A stretch of DNA of 64,000 nucleotides from Prochlorococcus sp. AG-402-K21 (GTDB taxonomy: Bacteria > Cyanobacteriota > Cyanobacteriia > PCC-6307 > Cyanobiaceae): positions 62,001 through 126,000 of the forward strand of contig QCII01000005.1 of the NCBI GenBank assembly GCA_003216775.1. Reading direction: 5' to 3'. Positions 19,531-29,851 of this stretch are shown one piece after another. Position numbers and translations under genes: made by a program. Position 1 is the stretch's first letter. Each line of letters opens with the position of its first letter. The notes under the pieces are model-generated. The model was given only the letters and a program-made list of their open reading frames with translations. It made no database searches and was not told the origin of the DNA.

Positions 19531-19579
19531 CTATACTAACTTTACTAATAATTTAACTGTTTTGACTAAGTTAGGATAG
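19531..19579. repeat. Imperfect inverted repeat in the DUF502-queG divergent region
   Basis: Arms CTATACTAACTT (19531-19542) and AAGTTAGGATAG (19568-19579) pair with one mismatch around a 25-base spacer. A run of nine T follows on the plus strand. No gene on the plus strand ends nearby, so an operator-type or leader role is more likely than termination. Confidence 0.4.
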
Positions 19580-19661
19580 ATTTTTTTTTAATTAATTTAA
19601 ATTATTTATTAGTTTCTTCTCGAAAATAACCCTCAGAATAAATTTTATACATAATAAAGAT

Positions 19662-20609
19662 ATGATAATTGCTATTCAAAACAAAATAGAAATAAGTAAA
19701 AAATTAAAAGAAAGAGCCATTTTTGAAGGTTTTACAATAGCTGGAATTGCATCGATACCAGGCAGCTCACGAATAAAATTAAGGACTAATGCATTAGAAA
19801 GATGGTTATCAAATAACAACCATGCAGAGATGAAATGGATGGAAGCAGAGAGAAGAAAAAACATAGGATCACTGCTTGAAGATGCAAAAAGTGTACTAAG
19901 TGTTGGATTTAGTTACATAAATTCTAACAACAACAACAACAACTTCTTAAAAGTTGGGAAGTTTAGTCAAGGAGCCGATTATCATAAAGTAATCTACAAA
20001 AAATTAAAGAATATTGGTCACTGGATTAACCTAGAAATCCCAGATTGCAAATGGAAAATATGTGTTGACACGTCACCTCTTCTTGAAAAAGCATGGGCTG
20101 AGGAATCAGGTATAGGTTGGATAGGTAAAAATAGTAATTTAATAAGCAAAAGAAATGGTTCTTGGTTTACTTTAGGTTTTTTGATCCTTACAAAAGATTT
20201 AATTCCAGATAAACCTCATCAATCACTTTGCGGTAAATGTGATAAATGTATTGAACATTGCCCCACTAATGCAATTGTAGAACCCTTTGTAATACAATCA
20301 GACCTTTGTATTGCGTATCACACAATAGAAAGTAGACAAAAGACATTTCCAAAGAAAATAGAAGAAAATTTAAATGGATGGGTTGCTGGATGTGATATTT
20401 GTCAAGATGTATGCCCTTGGAATAAATCAGTGCCAAATAACAACACTTTTGAAACTACTCCGAAAGAATGGATCAAGAATCTAAATGTTGAATCGTTAAA
20501 TTGGGATGACAAAACGTGGGAAGACAATCTTAAAGGAACTACATTAAAAAGAATTAAGCCATGGATGTGGAAGAGAAACATAAAAGCAAATCTAAATATT
20601 AAACAATAA
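19662..20609 (+). CDS. queG: Epoxyqueuosine reductase
   Basis: QueG, a cobalamin-dependent iron-sulfur enzyme, reduces epoxyqueuosine in tRNA to queuosine. Two ferredoxin-like clusters are visible: CGKCDKCIEHCPTNAI (near residue 192) and GCDICQDVCPWN (near 245). Typical N-terminal strings are FTIAGIASIPG and YHKVIYKKL, and the cobalamin-binding region has VDTSPLLEKAWAEESGIGWIGKN. A run of six AAC codons (19926-19943) gives a short poly-Asn loop. queC and queE lie at the other end of the window, consistent with a full queuosine pathway. Confidence 0.93.
   Translation: MIIAIQNKIEISKKLKERAIFEGFTIAGIASIPGSSRIKLRTNALERWLSNNNHAEMKWMEAERRKNIGSLLEDAKSVLSVGFSYINSNNNNNNFLKVGKFSQGADYHKVIYKKLKNIGHWINLEIPDCKWKICVDTSPLLEKAWAEESGIGWIGKNSNLISKRNGSWFTLGFLILTKDLIPDKPHQSLCGKCDKCIEHCPTNAIVEPFVIQSDLCIAYHTIESRQKTFPKKIEENLNGWVAGCDICQDVCPWNKSVPNNNTFETTPKEWIKNLNVESLNWDDKTWEDNLKGTTLKRIKPWMWKRNIKANLNIKQ
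19926..19943 (+). repeat. AAC x6 microsatellite in queG
   Basis: Six in-frame AAC codons encode a poly-asparagine loop in QueG. Likely length-variable between strains. Confidence 0.9.
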
Positions 20610-20613
20610 AAAT

Positions 20614-21477
20614 ATGAAAAAGTTTTTAAACAACATAATATTGATCTCTTTGGTAAGTTTTTACTTTTTTAAAATTGACAAAGTTCAATCAATTGTTCCT
20701 TATTACTATTTACCAACAATAAAGAATTTACAAAAAGAAAGTTTATCTATTGGCAAAAATGCATATCAGCTTCTATATTTTGGACAATATGAGAACAGCC
20801 TTAACTTAGCAAATTTAGCTGTAAAGCTAAATCCAAAAGATGAAAAACTATGGTTAATTTTATCTGAAGCACAGATAGCTAACAATCTATACAAAGAGGC
20901 ATTAATTTCTTTAAATAAAGCACAAACAATAAATTCAAACAATAGCGAAATTTACTTTGCTAAGAGTAATATTTACCTTAAATTTTCAAAACCAAACAAT
21001 GCAAAGATTGCTTTAAAAACAGGATTAAAGATTGAACCAAATAACCCTAAAGCACTTTTTCAATTAGGAAATATTCTTCTTATGGAAAAAAATTTCTCAG
21101 AAGCTATTAAGTTCTATGATAAGTCTGTAAAAATTAAACCTGATTTCTGGCAAGCAATCAATAATAAAGGTTTAGCTTATTACGAGAAAAACAACATAAA
21201 TCTATCTATCAAATTTTTTGAAAAGGCAATCTCAATTGAAGAAAATGCTGAACCATTATTAGGACTTGCCTCATGTTTAAGAGTTAAAGATATTAATTTA
21301 GCAATTCAACTAGCAAAAAAAGCTTTAACTAAAGATCCCAACTATGTAAATTATGATTATAGAAAAGAACAGTTATGGGGAGAAAAATTACAAATTTCAA
21401 CAGAAATCCTTCTACAAAATAAAGCTCTTATCGAAGATGTAGTACTCGCAAAAACCAAAATAAATTCATCTTCTTGA
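20614..21477 (+). CDS. Tetratricopeptide repeat protein with signal peptide
   Basis: Residues 1-26 form an export or anchor signal (MKKFLNNIILISLVSFYFF). From residue 45 to about 255 it is made of TPR units, with recognisable alternation such as AVKLNPKDEKLWLILSEAQ, GLKIEPNNPKALFQLGN and FYDKSVKIKPDFWQAINNKGLAYY; I see five to six. TPR proteins are protein-binding scaffolds; the partner is unknown. It starts four bases after the queG stop and is followed by the gyrA-like gene after 78 bases. Similar lumenal or periplasmic TPR proteins assist photosystem assembly, which is only an analogy here. Confidence 0.85.
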   Translation: MKKFLNNIILISLVSFYFFKIDKVQSIVPYYYLPTIKNLQKESLSIGKNAYQLLYFGQYENSLNLANLAVKLNPKDEKLWLILSEAQIANNLYKEALISLNKAQTINSNNSEIYFAKSNIYLKFSKPNNAKIALKTGLKIEPNNPKALFQLGNILLMEKNFSEAIKFYDKSVKIKPDFWQAINNKGLAYYEKNNINLSIKFFEKAISIEENAEPLLGLASCLRVKDINLAIQLAKKALTKDPNYVNYDYRKEQLWGEKLQISTEILLQNKALIEDVVLAKTKINSSS

Positions 21478-21555
21478 TTTATCAATACTGGAAAATATTT
21501 GTTTACCTATTAGTCTTAATTTAGTTAATTAATACATATTTAATTTTGCCGTCTA

Positions 21556-23997
21556 ATGGATAAGAAAAAATTCACTTCTATCTCACTCCAAGAAGAAATG
21601 CAACGTTCTTATCTGGAGTATGCAATGAGCGTGATAGTTGGACGTGCTTTGCCCGATGCAAGAGACGGCCTTAAGCCTGTGCAACGAAGAATACTATTTG
21701 CTATGTATGAATTAGGTTTAACACCGGATAGGCCATTTAGAAAGTGTGCAAGAGTTGTTGGAGATGTACTTGGAAAATACCACCCGCATGGAGATCAGGC
21801 GGTATATGATGCACTAGTAAGGCAAGTACAAACTTTTTCAACAAAATATCCTACTCTAGACGGTCATGGGAATTTTGGGTCTGTAGATAATGATCCACCT
21901 GCGGCAATGAGATACACTGAAACAAGATTAGCGTCTATAGCCCATCAAGGATTTCTTGAGGAAATTGGATCAGAAACAGTAGATTTTTCGAATAACTTTG
22001 ACGGTTCACAAAAAGAACCGAACGTGCTTCCGGCCCAACTTCCATTTTTATTGCTTAATGGATCATCAGGTATTGCTGTTGGTATGGCAACAAACATTCC
22101 CCCTCATAATCTAGGAGAAATAGTAGACGGTTTGATTGCGTTAGTTAAAAATAAAGAAGAAAATTATAAAAACCTCTCCAAAATTATTAGAGGACCTGAT
22201 TTCCCTACAGGAGGAGAATTAATTTCTAGTAAAGGACTAGAAGAACTTTATGAAACCGGAAAAGGTTCGATAACAATAAGAGGAGTTGTAAATACGGAAG
22301 AAATTAATTTAGGAAAAGGCAAACATAAAAGAAATGCATTAATAATTACAGAACTGCCCTACCAAATAAGCAAAGCAGGTTGGATTGAAAAATTAGCAGA
22401 ACTTGTAAATTCAAACAAAATTATTGGTATCTCTGATATTAGGGACGAAAGCGATAGAGATGGAATGAGAATTGTAATAGAGTTAAAAAAAGATATGAAT
22501 GCTGAAATTGTTATTTCAAATTTATATAAAAAAACAACTCTCCAAACAAACTTTGGTGCAATCTTTTTAGCACTAATAAAAGGACAACCAGTACAACTTA
22601 ACTTAAAACAATACCTTAACTATTTTCTAGAATTTAGAGAAGAAACGATTAGGAAAAGAACTAATTATTTTCTAAAAAACACTCTGGAAAAACTTGAAAT
22701 ATCAGAAGGTTTATCTAAAGCTACAAAAAATATAAAAAAAGTTATAGAGATTATTCAAGACTCTGAGAATTCCACAGCAGCAAAGTCTAAGTTAATTTTG
22801 AGTTTTTTATTGAGTGAAAAACAAGCAAATTCAGTTTTGGATATGCCACTAAAAAAGTTAACAACTCTAGAAAAAAATCAAATAGATGATGATATAAAAA
22901 ACCTGCAAGAAAAAAAGAATTATTTTCAAAAATTATTAAATGAAAGAAGATTATTACTTGAACTTTTAATAGATGAATTATTAGTATTAAAGAAGAAATA
23001 TAATATCAAAAGGAAAACAAAAGTACTAAAAAATATTGATCAAAATGAAGAATTAGAAACAATTAATAATCAAATAATAGAAGAACTCATTAATAAAAAA
23101 ACTAAACTATATATAGATAATAGACTCTATTTAAAAAAGATTTTTTTAAATAATTATAAAAAATTATTCGAGGATATAAATAAATTAATAGACAATAAAA
23201 ATGTTCAAAAATTCATATGTAATATCGAGAAAAATATCAAGTTAATTGGAATTACATTTCAAGGAAAAGTTTGTCATATTGATTGGGAATCTAATATAAA
23301 TAATGACTATAAATTAGATAATAAAAGCCTTGGAAATATCGATCCTAATGAAATAATAAATTTTCATTCACTTAAACATGGAATTAAAAATTATTTATGT
23401 ATTTTGAGTTCAGATGGAAGATTTAAAAAAGTTTTATTTGATGAAGATATGATTAAAAGTAATAGATCTTTTACAATTATAAAATTAAAAAATAACATAG
23501 AAATAATTGATTCATTTATCTCCAATGAAGAAAAAAAATTAATAATATTAACTTCAATAGGGAGGATTTTTAAATTTAATTTATCAAATAAATTTTTAAC
23601 ACCAACTACGAAACAATCTCAAGGATCAATACTTGCAAAACTTTTGCCAAATGAAAAAATAATTTCTTGTTGTACATGTGCAAATGAAGAAAGTATTTAT
23701 ATTATTACTAAGAAAGCAAAATTATTTTGTATAAATAGTAATGAAATATATTGTGCAAATGACTCAAGTTTGGGTTACCTCAATGAAAGAACCCAACTCA
23801 AAGATGATTCCTTTCTTAAAATTTTATCAAGTAATCATTACCTTGATATTGAAACAAATAAAAATAAATCTGCTAGGTTAAGCTTGGAAAAATTAAATTT
23901 TAAATTCAATAAAACAAATTTCTTGATTGACTTTTTACAACTTGAAAAAGATGAATATCTTGAGAATTGTTTTCGACTTGCAAACTTTCTTGACTAG
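21556..23997 (+). CDS. DNA gyrase / topoisomerase IV subunit A family protein
   Basis: The N-terminal 470 residues are a well-conserved breakage-reunion domain: [45 protein letters not shown], and the catalytic tyrosine in MRYTETRLA near residue 120. The C-terminal part (about 530-813) is a degraded beta-pinwheel, very rich in Lys, Asn and Ile. No GyrA box (QRRGGRG-like) is present, which in other bacteria separates DNA-wrapping GyrA from ParC. I therefore do not choose between gyrA and parC; the rest of the genome would tell. Convergent with purF by 4 bases. Confidence 0.88.
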   Translation: MDKKKFTSISLQEEMQRSYLEYAMSVIVGRALPDARDGLKPVQRRILFAMYELGLTPDRPFRKCARVVGDVLGKYHPHGDQAVYDALVRQVQTFSTKYPTLDGHGNFGSVDNDPPAAMRYTETRLASIAHQGFLEEIGSETVDFSNNFDGSQKEPNVLPAQLPFLLLNGSSGIAVGMATNIPPHNLGEIVDGLIALVKNKEENYKNLSKIIRGPDFPTGGELISSKGLEELYETGKGSITIRGVVNTEEINLGKGKHKRNALIITELPYQISKAGWIEKLAELVNSNKIIGISDIRDESDRDGMRIVIELKKDMNAEIVISNLYKKTTLQTNFGAIFLALIKGQPVQLNLKQYLNYFLEFREETIRKRTNYFLKNTLEKLEISEGLSKATKNIKKVIEIIQDSENSTAAKSKLILSFLLSEKQANSVLDMPLKKLTTLEKNQIDDDIKNLQEKKNYFQKLLNERRLLLELLIDELLVLKKKYNIKRKTKVLKNIDQNEELETINNQIIEELINKKTKLYIDNRLYLKKIFLNNYKKLFEDINKLIDNKNVQKFICNIEKNIKLIGITFQGKVCHIDWESNINNDYKLDNKSLGNIDPNEIINFHSLKHGIKNYLCILSSDGRFKKVLFDEDMIKSNRSFTIIKLKNNIEIIDSFISNEEKKLIILTSIGRIFKFNLSNKFLTPTTKQSQGSILAKLLPNEKIISCCTCANEESIYIITKKAKLFCINSNEIYCANDSSLGYLNERTQLKDDSFLKILSSNHYLDIETNKNKSARLSLEKLNFKFNKTNFLIDFLQLEKDEYLENCFRLANFLD

Positions 23998-25454
23998 GAC
24001 TTATATTCGTTTTCAACCCAATTTAAATACTCTTGATTAACTGTGCCTGTTACATAAGAACCGGTGAAGCAACTCATCTCCAAATCTTTAATAGCAGAGT
24101 CACTTATTATAGATTTGCGTAAATTTTCAACGCTTTGATAAACAAGGTTATCAATTTCTAATTGATTAGCAATTTCACTTATTGTTCTATTATGAGCTAT
24201 TAATTCATCTCTATTAGGCATATTAATTCCATAAACATGAGGAAAACGAACAGGGGGTGCTGCAGATGTAAAAAAAACTTTATTTGCTCCAGCATCTTTA
24301 GCCATCTGGACAATTTCTTTTGAGGTAGTACCTCTAACTATAGAGTCATCAACAATTAATACATTTTTATTTTTAAACTCTGCACTCATAGCATTTAATT
24401 TTTGTCTTACAGATTTCTTACGTTTCTGCTGACCAGGCATTATAAATGTTCTGCCAACATACCTATTTTTAAAAAAACCTTCTCTGTATTCTATGCCTAA
24501 CTGTCTTGCAACTTGCATAGCGGCAGGTCTTGAAGAATCAGGGATAGGCATTACAACATCAACATCTCCAGAGTTTATTGTTTCTTTTATTGTTTCCGCT
24601 AAAAAATCTCCCATTTTTAAACGCGCTTTGTATACAGAAATTCCATTCATAATTGAATCTGGCCTAGCTAAATAAACATATTCAAAAGCACAGGGAAATA
24701 ACATTGGATTTTCGGAACATTGCTTAGAAAAAAACTCGCCATTCATATTTATAAAAATAGCTTCTCCAGGATCTACATCTCTCACGACTTTATAATCATT
24801 ATTTTCAAGCACTAAAGATTCACTAGCAACCATCCACTCTTCTTGATTTGTTTTTGATGAAACTCTTTTGCCTATTACTAAAGGTCTTATACCAAAAGGA
24901 TCTCTAAATGCTAATAAACCATGTCCCGAAATTAATGCTATTGAAGCATATGATCCTTGAATTCTTTTATGTAAAGATTTAACAGCATTAAAAATAATAT
25001 CCGGCTCTAATTCTTGATGATGAATTTGTTCTTGCAATTCTGTAGCAAATACATTTAATAGCATTTCGGTATCACTTGAAGAGTTTGTATGCCGCTTATC
25101 AATATTAAATAATTGTTTTTCTAAATCTCTGGTATTAGTCAAATTTCCATTATGTATTAATACAATTCCATAGGGAGCATTTACGTAAAACGGCTGGGCT
25201 TCCTCAACGCTTTCAGCAGATCCCTTTGTTGCATACCTAACATGACCCAATCCAATTTTACCGATTAAATTCCTCATATCCCTTGTTCTATATGCGGTAT
25301 TAACTTGACCTTTAGCCTTATGCATATGAAAAATAGTATTTTCCATTGTTGCTAAACCTGTTGAATCTTGACCTCTATGCTGTAGAAGCAAAAGACTATC
25401 GTAAATTTGTTGATTTACATCATCTGAAGAAACAATTCCAACTATTCCGCACAT
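23994..25454 (-). CDS. purF: Amidophosphoribosyltransferase
   Basis: First step of purine synthesis: PRPP plus glutamine to phosphoribosylamine. The N-terminal cysteine (C2 in MCGIVGIV) is the glutaminase nucleophile with no propeptide beyond the initiator Met; [15 protein letters not shown] and HNGNL complete that domain. The C-terminal phosphoribosyltransferase has [11 protein letters not shown] (PRPP loop) and [13 protein letters not shown]. Length 486 is normal. It follows purL by 47 bases and shares its direction from dnaN. Confidence 0.97.
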   Translation of the reverse strand: MCGIVGIVSSDDVNQQIYDSLLLLQHRGQDSTGLATMENTIFHMHKAKGQVNTAYRTRDMRNLIGKIGLGHVRYATKGSAESVEEAQPFYVNAPYGIVLIHNGNLTNTRDLEKQLFNIDKRHTNSSSDTEMLLNVFATELQEQIHHQELEPDIIFNAVKSLHKRIQGSYASIALISGHGLLAFRDPFGIRPLVIGKRVSSKTNQEEWMVASESLVLENNDYKVVRDVDPGEAIFINMNGEFFSKQCSENPMLFPCAFEYVYLARPDSIMNGISVYKARLKMGDFLAETIKETINSGDVDVVMPIPDSSRPAAMQVARQLGIEYREGFFKNRYVGRTFIMPGQQKRKKSVRQKLNAMSAEFKNKNVLIVDDSIVRGTTSKEIVQMAKDAGANKVFFTSAAPPVRFPHVYGINMPNRDELIAHNRTISEIANQLEIDNLVYQSVENLRKSIISDSAIKDLEMSCFTGSYVTGTVNQEYLNWVENEYKS

Positions 25455-25501
25455 AACTTAATTTCTTAAAAAATTTGATAGTTGAAAAAATTTTTTCATT
25501 T

Positions 25502-27841
25502 TTAAAAGTGACTAGAAATACTATTGTTAAATTTTTCGGTTAATTCCTCAACCATAATATTGCAAATATTTTTTTCTTGAATTTTTATTTTAAGACTTTC
25601 ACTAGAAACATGTCCTAATTTTTTTACATATATACTTGTTTGAAAATTAGTTTGAATTTTTTTTAGATAATTAATCCATTCCTGTTGTTTGTTTTTATTT
25701 ATTGAAAAAATTATTCTAGAACCTCCTTCTGCAAACAATAAATTATCATCTCTATTTAATTCTTTATGTAATTCTATAGTTGCACCTTTTGAAGACAATA
25801 TACAACACTCTGCTAATGCTATAGCTAAACCTCCATCACTAATATCGTGAGCAGACACTACAAAACTTTTTAAAATCGCATTTCTTAAAACACTCTGACA
25901 AAACTTTTCGTCGAGCAAATCTATTTTTGGAGGCCTTCCTGTTATTTCTCCATGAAAATATTCCAAATAAGAACTAGCTGCAATTGTTGTTTCTGATTTA
26001 GAGGACCCAATCAACCAAATTTCATCATTTATATTTTTCCAACCACTACTAATAGCATTATCGACATTATCTATTTTTCCAACCATTCCAATCACTGGAG
26101 TTGGATTAATAGGAGTAATTACACTATATTTATTTTTCGATTCATTGTATAAAGAAACATTTCCTCCAGTAACAGGAGTTTCTAGAACGTTACATGCTTC
26201 AGAGATTCCATCGCATGACGAAGAAAGTTGCCAATATCCTATGTCAGTCTCTGGAGAAGAAAAATTCAAATTATTTGTAATTGCTAATGGTTGAGCGCCA
26301 ACACAACTAACATTTCTCGCAGATTCTGCAACTGCAGCAATAGATCCTCTAAAAGGATCAAGAAAAACCCATCTACTATTACAGTCAACTGAAGTAGCAA
26401 CACCAGAAAATACTTTGTTTTTGTTTTTTTCATTTTGTTTTCTGAGTCTTATCACCGCTGCATCTGATTCGCCTGGTTTGAAAACTGTATTTACTTGCAC
26501 TTGAGAGTCATATTGTTTAAAAATCCATCTTTTAGAGGCTATTGAAGGATTAGAAAGAAGTTTTAAAATAATTTGCGAAAAAGAAAAACTCTTTTTTTCA
26601 TTAAGTGAACATATTTTAAACTCATTTATTTCTGGTAAAAAACTTTCTTTCCATTCCCATTTCTCTAACAAATAATCAGGCGGATTCTTAATTACGTCAT
26701 GAACATTCACAGGAGTGTCATCAGATAAAGCTGAAGTAGGTATTTGAGCAACAATTTTACTTTTATGGGAAATAATTACCTCATTAGTCTCTATTACTTG
26801 ACCAATTACATTGGCATATAATCCCCATTTATTAAATTTTTCAATAAGATCATTAACTTTTTCTCCCTTAACGACAAACAACATTCTCTCTTGCGATTCA
26901 GATAATAAATACTGATATGAGGACATATTATCTTCTCTAGATGGAACTAAATCTAAATCAATAGATATGCCTAAATTTCCATTTGCGGCCATTTCTGCAC
27001 TACTACATGTTAGACCTGCTGCACCCATATCTTGAGCTGAGATTACATCTCCTGTCTTAAAAGCATCTAAACAAGCCTCTATAAGACTTTTTTCAATAAA
27101 TGGATCACCTACTTGTACAGCAGGTCTATCATCTAATGAAGTAGTAGTTAATTCTGAACTTGCAAAACTAGCACCACCAACGCCATCTCTACCAGTAGTA
27201 TTGCCAACATATAAAACAGGTGATCCAACTTTTTTAGCCCCAGAGCAAACAATTTCATTAGTTTCTAAAAGTCCTAAAGCCATAACATTGACTAAGGGAT
27301 TTCCAGAATAACTATCATCAAAATTGACTTCTCCTCCAACAGTAGGAACACCTACACAATTTCCATAATGTGCAATACCAGATACAACTCCCCGGAGTAA
27401 ATCCACATTAGATGGTTTATCAATGTTTCCAAATCTCAATGAATTCAATATAGCAATTGGTCTTGCTCCCATTGTAAAAATATCTCTTAGTATTCCTCCT
27501 ACACCTGTTGCCGCTCCTTGAAAAGGTTCAATTGCGGAGGGATGATTATGACTTTCAATTTTAAAAACAAGTTTTTGATTATTTCCAACATCAATCACGC
27601 CAGCGTTTTCTCCAGGACCAACTAAAACATTTTTACCTTTAGTAGGAAACTTTGATAGTAAAGGTTTTGAATTTCTATAACAACAATGTTCGGACCACAT
27701 AACACCAAACATTCCTAATTCCGTCCTATTGGGTGCTCTCTTTAATCTTTTGCAAATTTCTTCGTAATCATCAATTGTTAAATTTTCTACTTTAAGTGCT
27801 TTATTAAGATCATATAGATCATTACTTTCTTGATTTATCAT
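25502..27841 (-). CDS. purL: Phosphoribosylformylglycinamidine synthase subunit PurL
   Basis: Fourth step of purine synthesis. This is the 779-residue short form that works with separate PurQ and PurS, not the 1300-residue single-chain enzyme. Motifs: FGVMWSEHCCYRNSKP, FKIESHNHPSAIEPFQGAATGVGGI, GQDMGAAGL-type SAQDMGAAGLTCSS, and in the second half GVATSVDCNSR and TPVTGGNVSLYNES. purS and purQ are not in this window. Three bases separate it from the PRC-barrel gene; the dnaN-PRC-purL-purF row is probably one operon. Confidence 0.97.
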   Translation of the reverse strand: MINQESNDLYDLNKALKVENLTIDDYEEICKRLKRAPNRTELGMFGVMWSEHCCYRNSKPLLSKFPTKGKNVLVGPGENAGVIDVGNNQKLVFKIESHNHPSAIEPFQGAATGVGGILRDIFTMGARPIAILNSLRFGNIDKPSNVDLLRGVVSGIAHYGNCVGVPTVGGEVNFDDSYSGNPLVNVMALGLLETNEIVCSGAKKVGSPVLYVGNTTGRDGVGGASFASSELTTTSLDDRPAVQVGDPFIEKSLIEACLDAFKTGDVISAQDMGAAGLTCSSAEMAANGNLGISIDLDLVPSREDNMSSYQYLLSESQERMLFVVKGEKVNDLIEKFNKWGLYANVIGQVIETNEVIISHKSKIVAQIPTSALSDDTPVNVHDVIKNPPDYLLEKWEWKESFLPEINEFKICSLNEKKSFSFSQIILKLLSNPSIASKRWIFKQYDSQVQVNTVFKPGESDAAVIRLRKQNEKNKNKVFSGVATSVDCNSRWVFLDPFRGSIAAVAESARNVSCVGAQPLAITNNLNFSSPETDIGYWQLSSSCDGISEACNVLETPVTGGNVSLYNESKNKYSVITPINPTPVIGMVGKIDNVDNAISSGWKNINDEIWLIGSSKSETTIAASSYLEYFHGEITGRPPKIDLLDEKFCQSVLRNAILKSFVVSAHDISDGGLAIALAECCILSSKGATIELHKELNRDDNLLFAEGGSRIIFSINKNKQQEWINYLKKIQTNFQTSIYVKKLGHVSSESLKIKIQEKNICNIMVEELTEKFNNSISSHF

Positions 27842-27844
27842 TCT

Positions 27845-28552
27845 TTAGATCCAAGGGTCATCATCTTTTTTATCACTAAAAGATCTTGATTTTCTATTTT
27901 CATTATAAAAAGTTTTTTGTTTAAAATCTAAGTTTTGGTTTATATCTTCATCTTCTTCCAGCCAATCCTCTAATCTATTGGATGCTATATTTTTCATATC
28001 ATCAAATCTACCAATAATTCTTTTTCCTTTTTGTAAAAATTCATTTTTAATACTTGATTTTATTAAAGATAAATCATCTAAAGAATTACTTTCACAAAAA
28101 ACCAATCCAGGTTGTTGATCCTTAATATTTTCAATATTCAATTTCCACCTGCTAGATCCTGGAATTTTGGGATTTGATCGAGATACTAAATAATATTTAA
28201 TCTCACCCGTTTTTATTTCAAAAATAAAATCTGCAATTACTCCTATTTTTGATCCATTAATATTTATCAAATTAGCTTCTATTAACGTTGGAAACCTATT
28301 TAAAGTTGCTAAATCAGAAATAGCTGGATCACCTTTTACATAAATCTCGCTATCTATTATTTGACTAATTTGATTTAATCGCCAAACATTTCTTTTTAAA
28401 TCAAAATTTGAAGGACGAGAGTACCATCCTAAAATTCTATGAACTGGAGGATGCATCCAAACATTTTCACCATTTCCGTAATTAAGTGATATATCACCCT
28501 TAACGGTATAATTTAGTAATTCACTTAATAAAATTTCTTTAGGTAATTTCAA
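27845..28552 (-). CDS. PRC-barrel domain protein of unknown function
   Basis: Two PRC-barrel-like units are visible: residues about 5-110 (LLSELLNYTVKGDISL ... GWYSRPSNFDLKRN) and about 85-165 (TLIEANLININGSKIGVIADFIFEIKTGEIKYYLVSRSNP). PRC-barrel proteins include the photosynthetic reaction-centre H subunit and RNA-metabolism proteins such as RimM. The tail is charged (DWLEEDEDINQN). I find no catalytic motif. The start is TTG at 28552, two bases after the dnaN stop, so translation is likely coupled. The position between dnaN and purL is shared with other Prochlorococcus as far as I recall. Confidence 0.75.
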   Translation of the reverse strand: MKLPKEILLSELLNYTVKGDISLNYGNGENVWMHPPVHRILGWYSRPSNFDLKRNVWRLNQISQIIDSEIYVKGDPAISDLATLNRFPTLIEANLININGSKIGVIADFIFEIKTGEIKYYLVSRSNPKIPGSSRWKLNIENIKDQQPGLVFCESNSLDDLSLIKSSIKNEFLQKGKRIIGRFDDMKNIASNRLEDWLEEDEDINQNLDFKQKTFYNENRKSRSFSDKKDDDPWI

Positions 28553-28554
28553 GT

Positions 28555-29715
28555 TTAAGAACGAACCTGAACAGGCATAACTAGATAAGTAAAAGAATTA
28601 AGATTATCTTCTGGAACAAAAACAGCTGGAGTAGTTGAAAGATTACATTTTAAAAGCACATTTTCAGACGAAATAACTTTTAACCCTTCTAAAAGATATC
28701 TAACGTTAAATGCAATATCAAAATTTTCTCCAGAATTGGAAACAGGAATGGATTCATTTGCATTTCCAATATCTTGTGCATCTGCACTTATTGAAGCTAA
28801 ATCTGTATTATCCAATTTAATTTTTACAACACTACTTTGTTGATCAGCTAAAACAGCAATTCTTTCTAATGCATCAATTAATTGTTTAGTATTAAAATTA
28901 AAAATCTTAGAAAAAGTATCAGGAATTAATTGTGAATAATTCGGATAATTACCTTCAAGGGTTCTTGTTGTGATTATCTGATTAGAAGAGATAAAAACTA
29001 CCTGACCTTTGTCATAGAAAAGCTTTATTGCATTTTCTGAGCTTCTCAAAGAAACTAATTTTTCAATTTCTCTTAATGATCTAGTTGGAATAGTTACTGA
29101 CAACTCTCCTTCACTTGACGATAGGTTATCTTGATTGGGAAGATGCTCCTCATCGTTACCAATTAGAGCAACTGCCAACCTATGACCATCTGTTGAAGCA
29201 GACTCTAAATAATTTTGTTTAAAAGTAAAATTAACACCTGTGAGTAATTGCTTTGAATCATCATTACTACTAGAAAAAATGGTCAATTTAAGAGCTTTTA
29301 GAAAAGAATTTGGTTCAATATTTAGAGAAGTACCACTTTCAACAAATGGTAAATTAGGATATTCATCAGAAGGTATTCCTTTGAGGTTAAAAGAACCTCT
29401 ATCACTTTGCATCAAAATATTATCAGATTCCTCATCAACTTTTAAAGATACAGGAGTTTCACTAGGTAATTTGTTTACTATTTCAGATAACAGTTTTGAA
29501 GGTATTGTTATAGCTCCACTATTTTTGACAGTTCCATCAAAAGAGGTTTGAATTCCTAAATTAAGATCAAATCCTGTCAAGCTAATCTTATTTGTTCCTT
29601 GGTCAGCTGTTAAAAGTATATTTGCGAGAATTGGATGCGTTGGTCGAGAAGCAACTGCTTTACTGACTAGTTGAATAGCATTATTTAACTCATTTTGATT
29701 ACAAATAATCTCCAT
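28555..29715 (-). CDS. dnaN: DNA polymerase III beta sliding clamp
   Basis: DnaN is the ring clamp that tethers the replicative polymerase. The protein begins MEIICNQNELNNAIQLVSKAVASRPTHPILAN and ends with VMPVQVRS (the family's usual MPxR-like end), with three repeated clamp domains; TGVNF, STDGHRLA and GNYPNY are diagnostic. I start at ATG 29715 (386 residues); the GTG at 29739 would add 8 residues and is unlikely. It lies at the edge of the candidate origin; a perfect DnaA-box match begins 15 bases upstream of its ATG. Confidence 0.97.
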   Translation of the reverse strand: MEIICNQNELNNAIQLVSKAVASRPTHPILANILLTADQGTNKISLTGFDLNLGIQTSFDGTVKNSGAITIPSKLLSEIVNKLPSETPVSLKVDEESDNILMQSDRGSFNLKGIPSDEYPNLPFVESGTSLNIEPNSFLKALKLTIFSSSNDDSKQLLTGVNFTFKQNYLESASTDGHRLAVALIGNDEEHLPNQDNLSSSEGELSVTIPTRSLREIEKLVSLRSSENAIKLFYDKGQVVFISSNQIITTRTLEGNYPNYSQLIPDTFSKIFNFNTKQLIDALERIAVLADQQSSVVKIKLDNTDLASISADAQDIGNANESIPVSNSGENFDIAFNVRYLLEGLKVISSENVLLKCNLSTTPAVFVPEDNLNSFTYLVMPVQVRS

Positions 29716-29729
29716 CGGAATTTGGAACT

Positions 29730-29738
29730 TTATACACA
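29730..29738 (+). promoter_or_regulatory. DnaA box, perfect consensus match
   Basis: TTATACACA fits TTATNCACA exactly. It lies 15 bases upstream of the dnaN ATG and would overlap a transcription start directed by the TATATT at 29742-29747, so DnaA bound here could repress dnaN. Confidence 0.7.
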
Positions 29739-29741
29739 CAC

Positions 29742-29747
29742 AATATA
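29742..29747 (-). promoter_or_regulatory. Possible -10 element of dnaN
   Basis: TATATT on the minus strand, about 26 bases before the dnaN ATG; no clear -35. A TATAAA at 29729-29734 is an alternative but would leave almost no leader. Confidence 0.35.
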
Positions 29748-29826
29748 CTTTTTTCGTAAATTAAATTCAATAAGGCTTTTTTTTATCTCTTTTCTAATAT
29801 TAAAATTAATAAAAAAATAAAATATT

Positions 29827-29844
29827 TAGTAGTAGTAGTTGTTG
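29827..29844 (+). promoter_or_regulatory. DnaA-trio-like repeat (TAG x4, TTG x2)
   Basis: Read 3' to 5' away from the adjacent DnaA boxes, the plus strand is GTT GTT GAT GAT GAT GAT, the orientation and sequence described for DnaA-trio elements that load DnaA onto one strand. It borders the boxes on one side and an AT-rich tract on the other. Confidence 0.6.
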
Positions 29845-29851
29845 TGTAAAC
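29843..29851 (-). promoter_or_regulatory. DnaA-box-like 9-mer
   Basis: Plus-strand TGTGTAAAC (GTTTACACA on the minus strand), one mismatch from TTWTNCACA. It abuts the next box without a gap. Confidence 0.6.
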
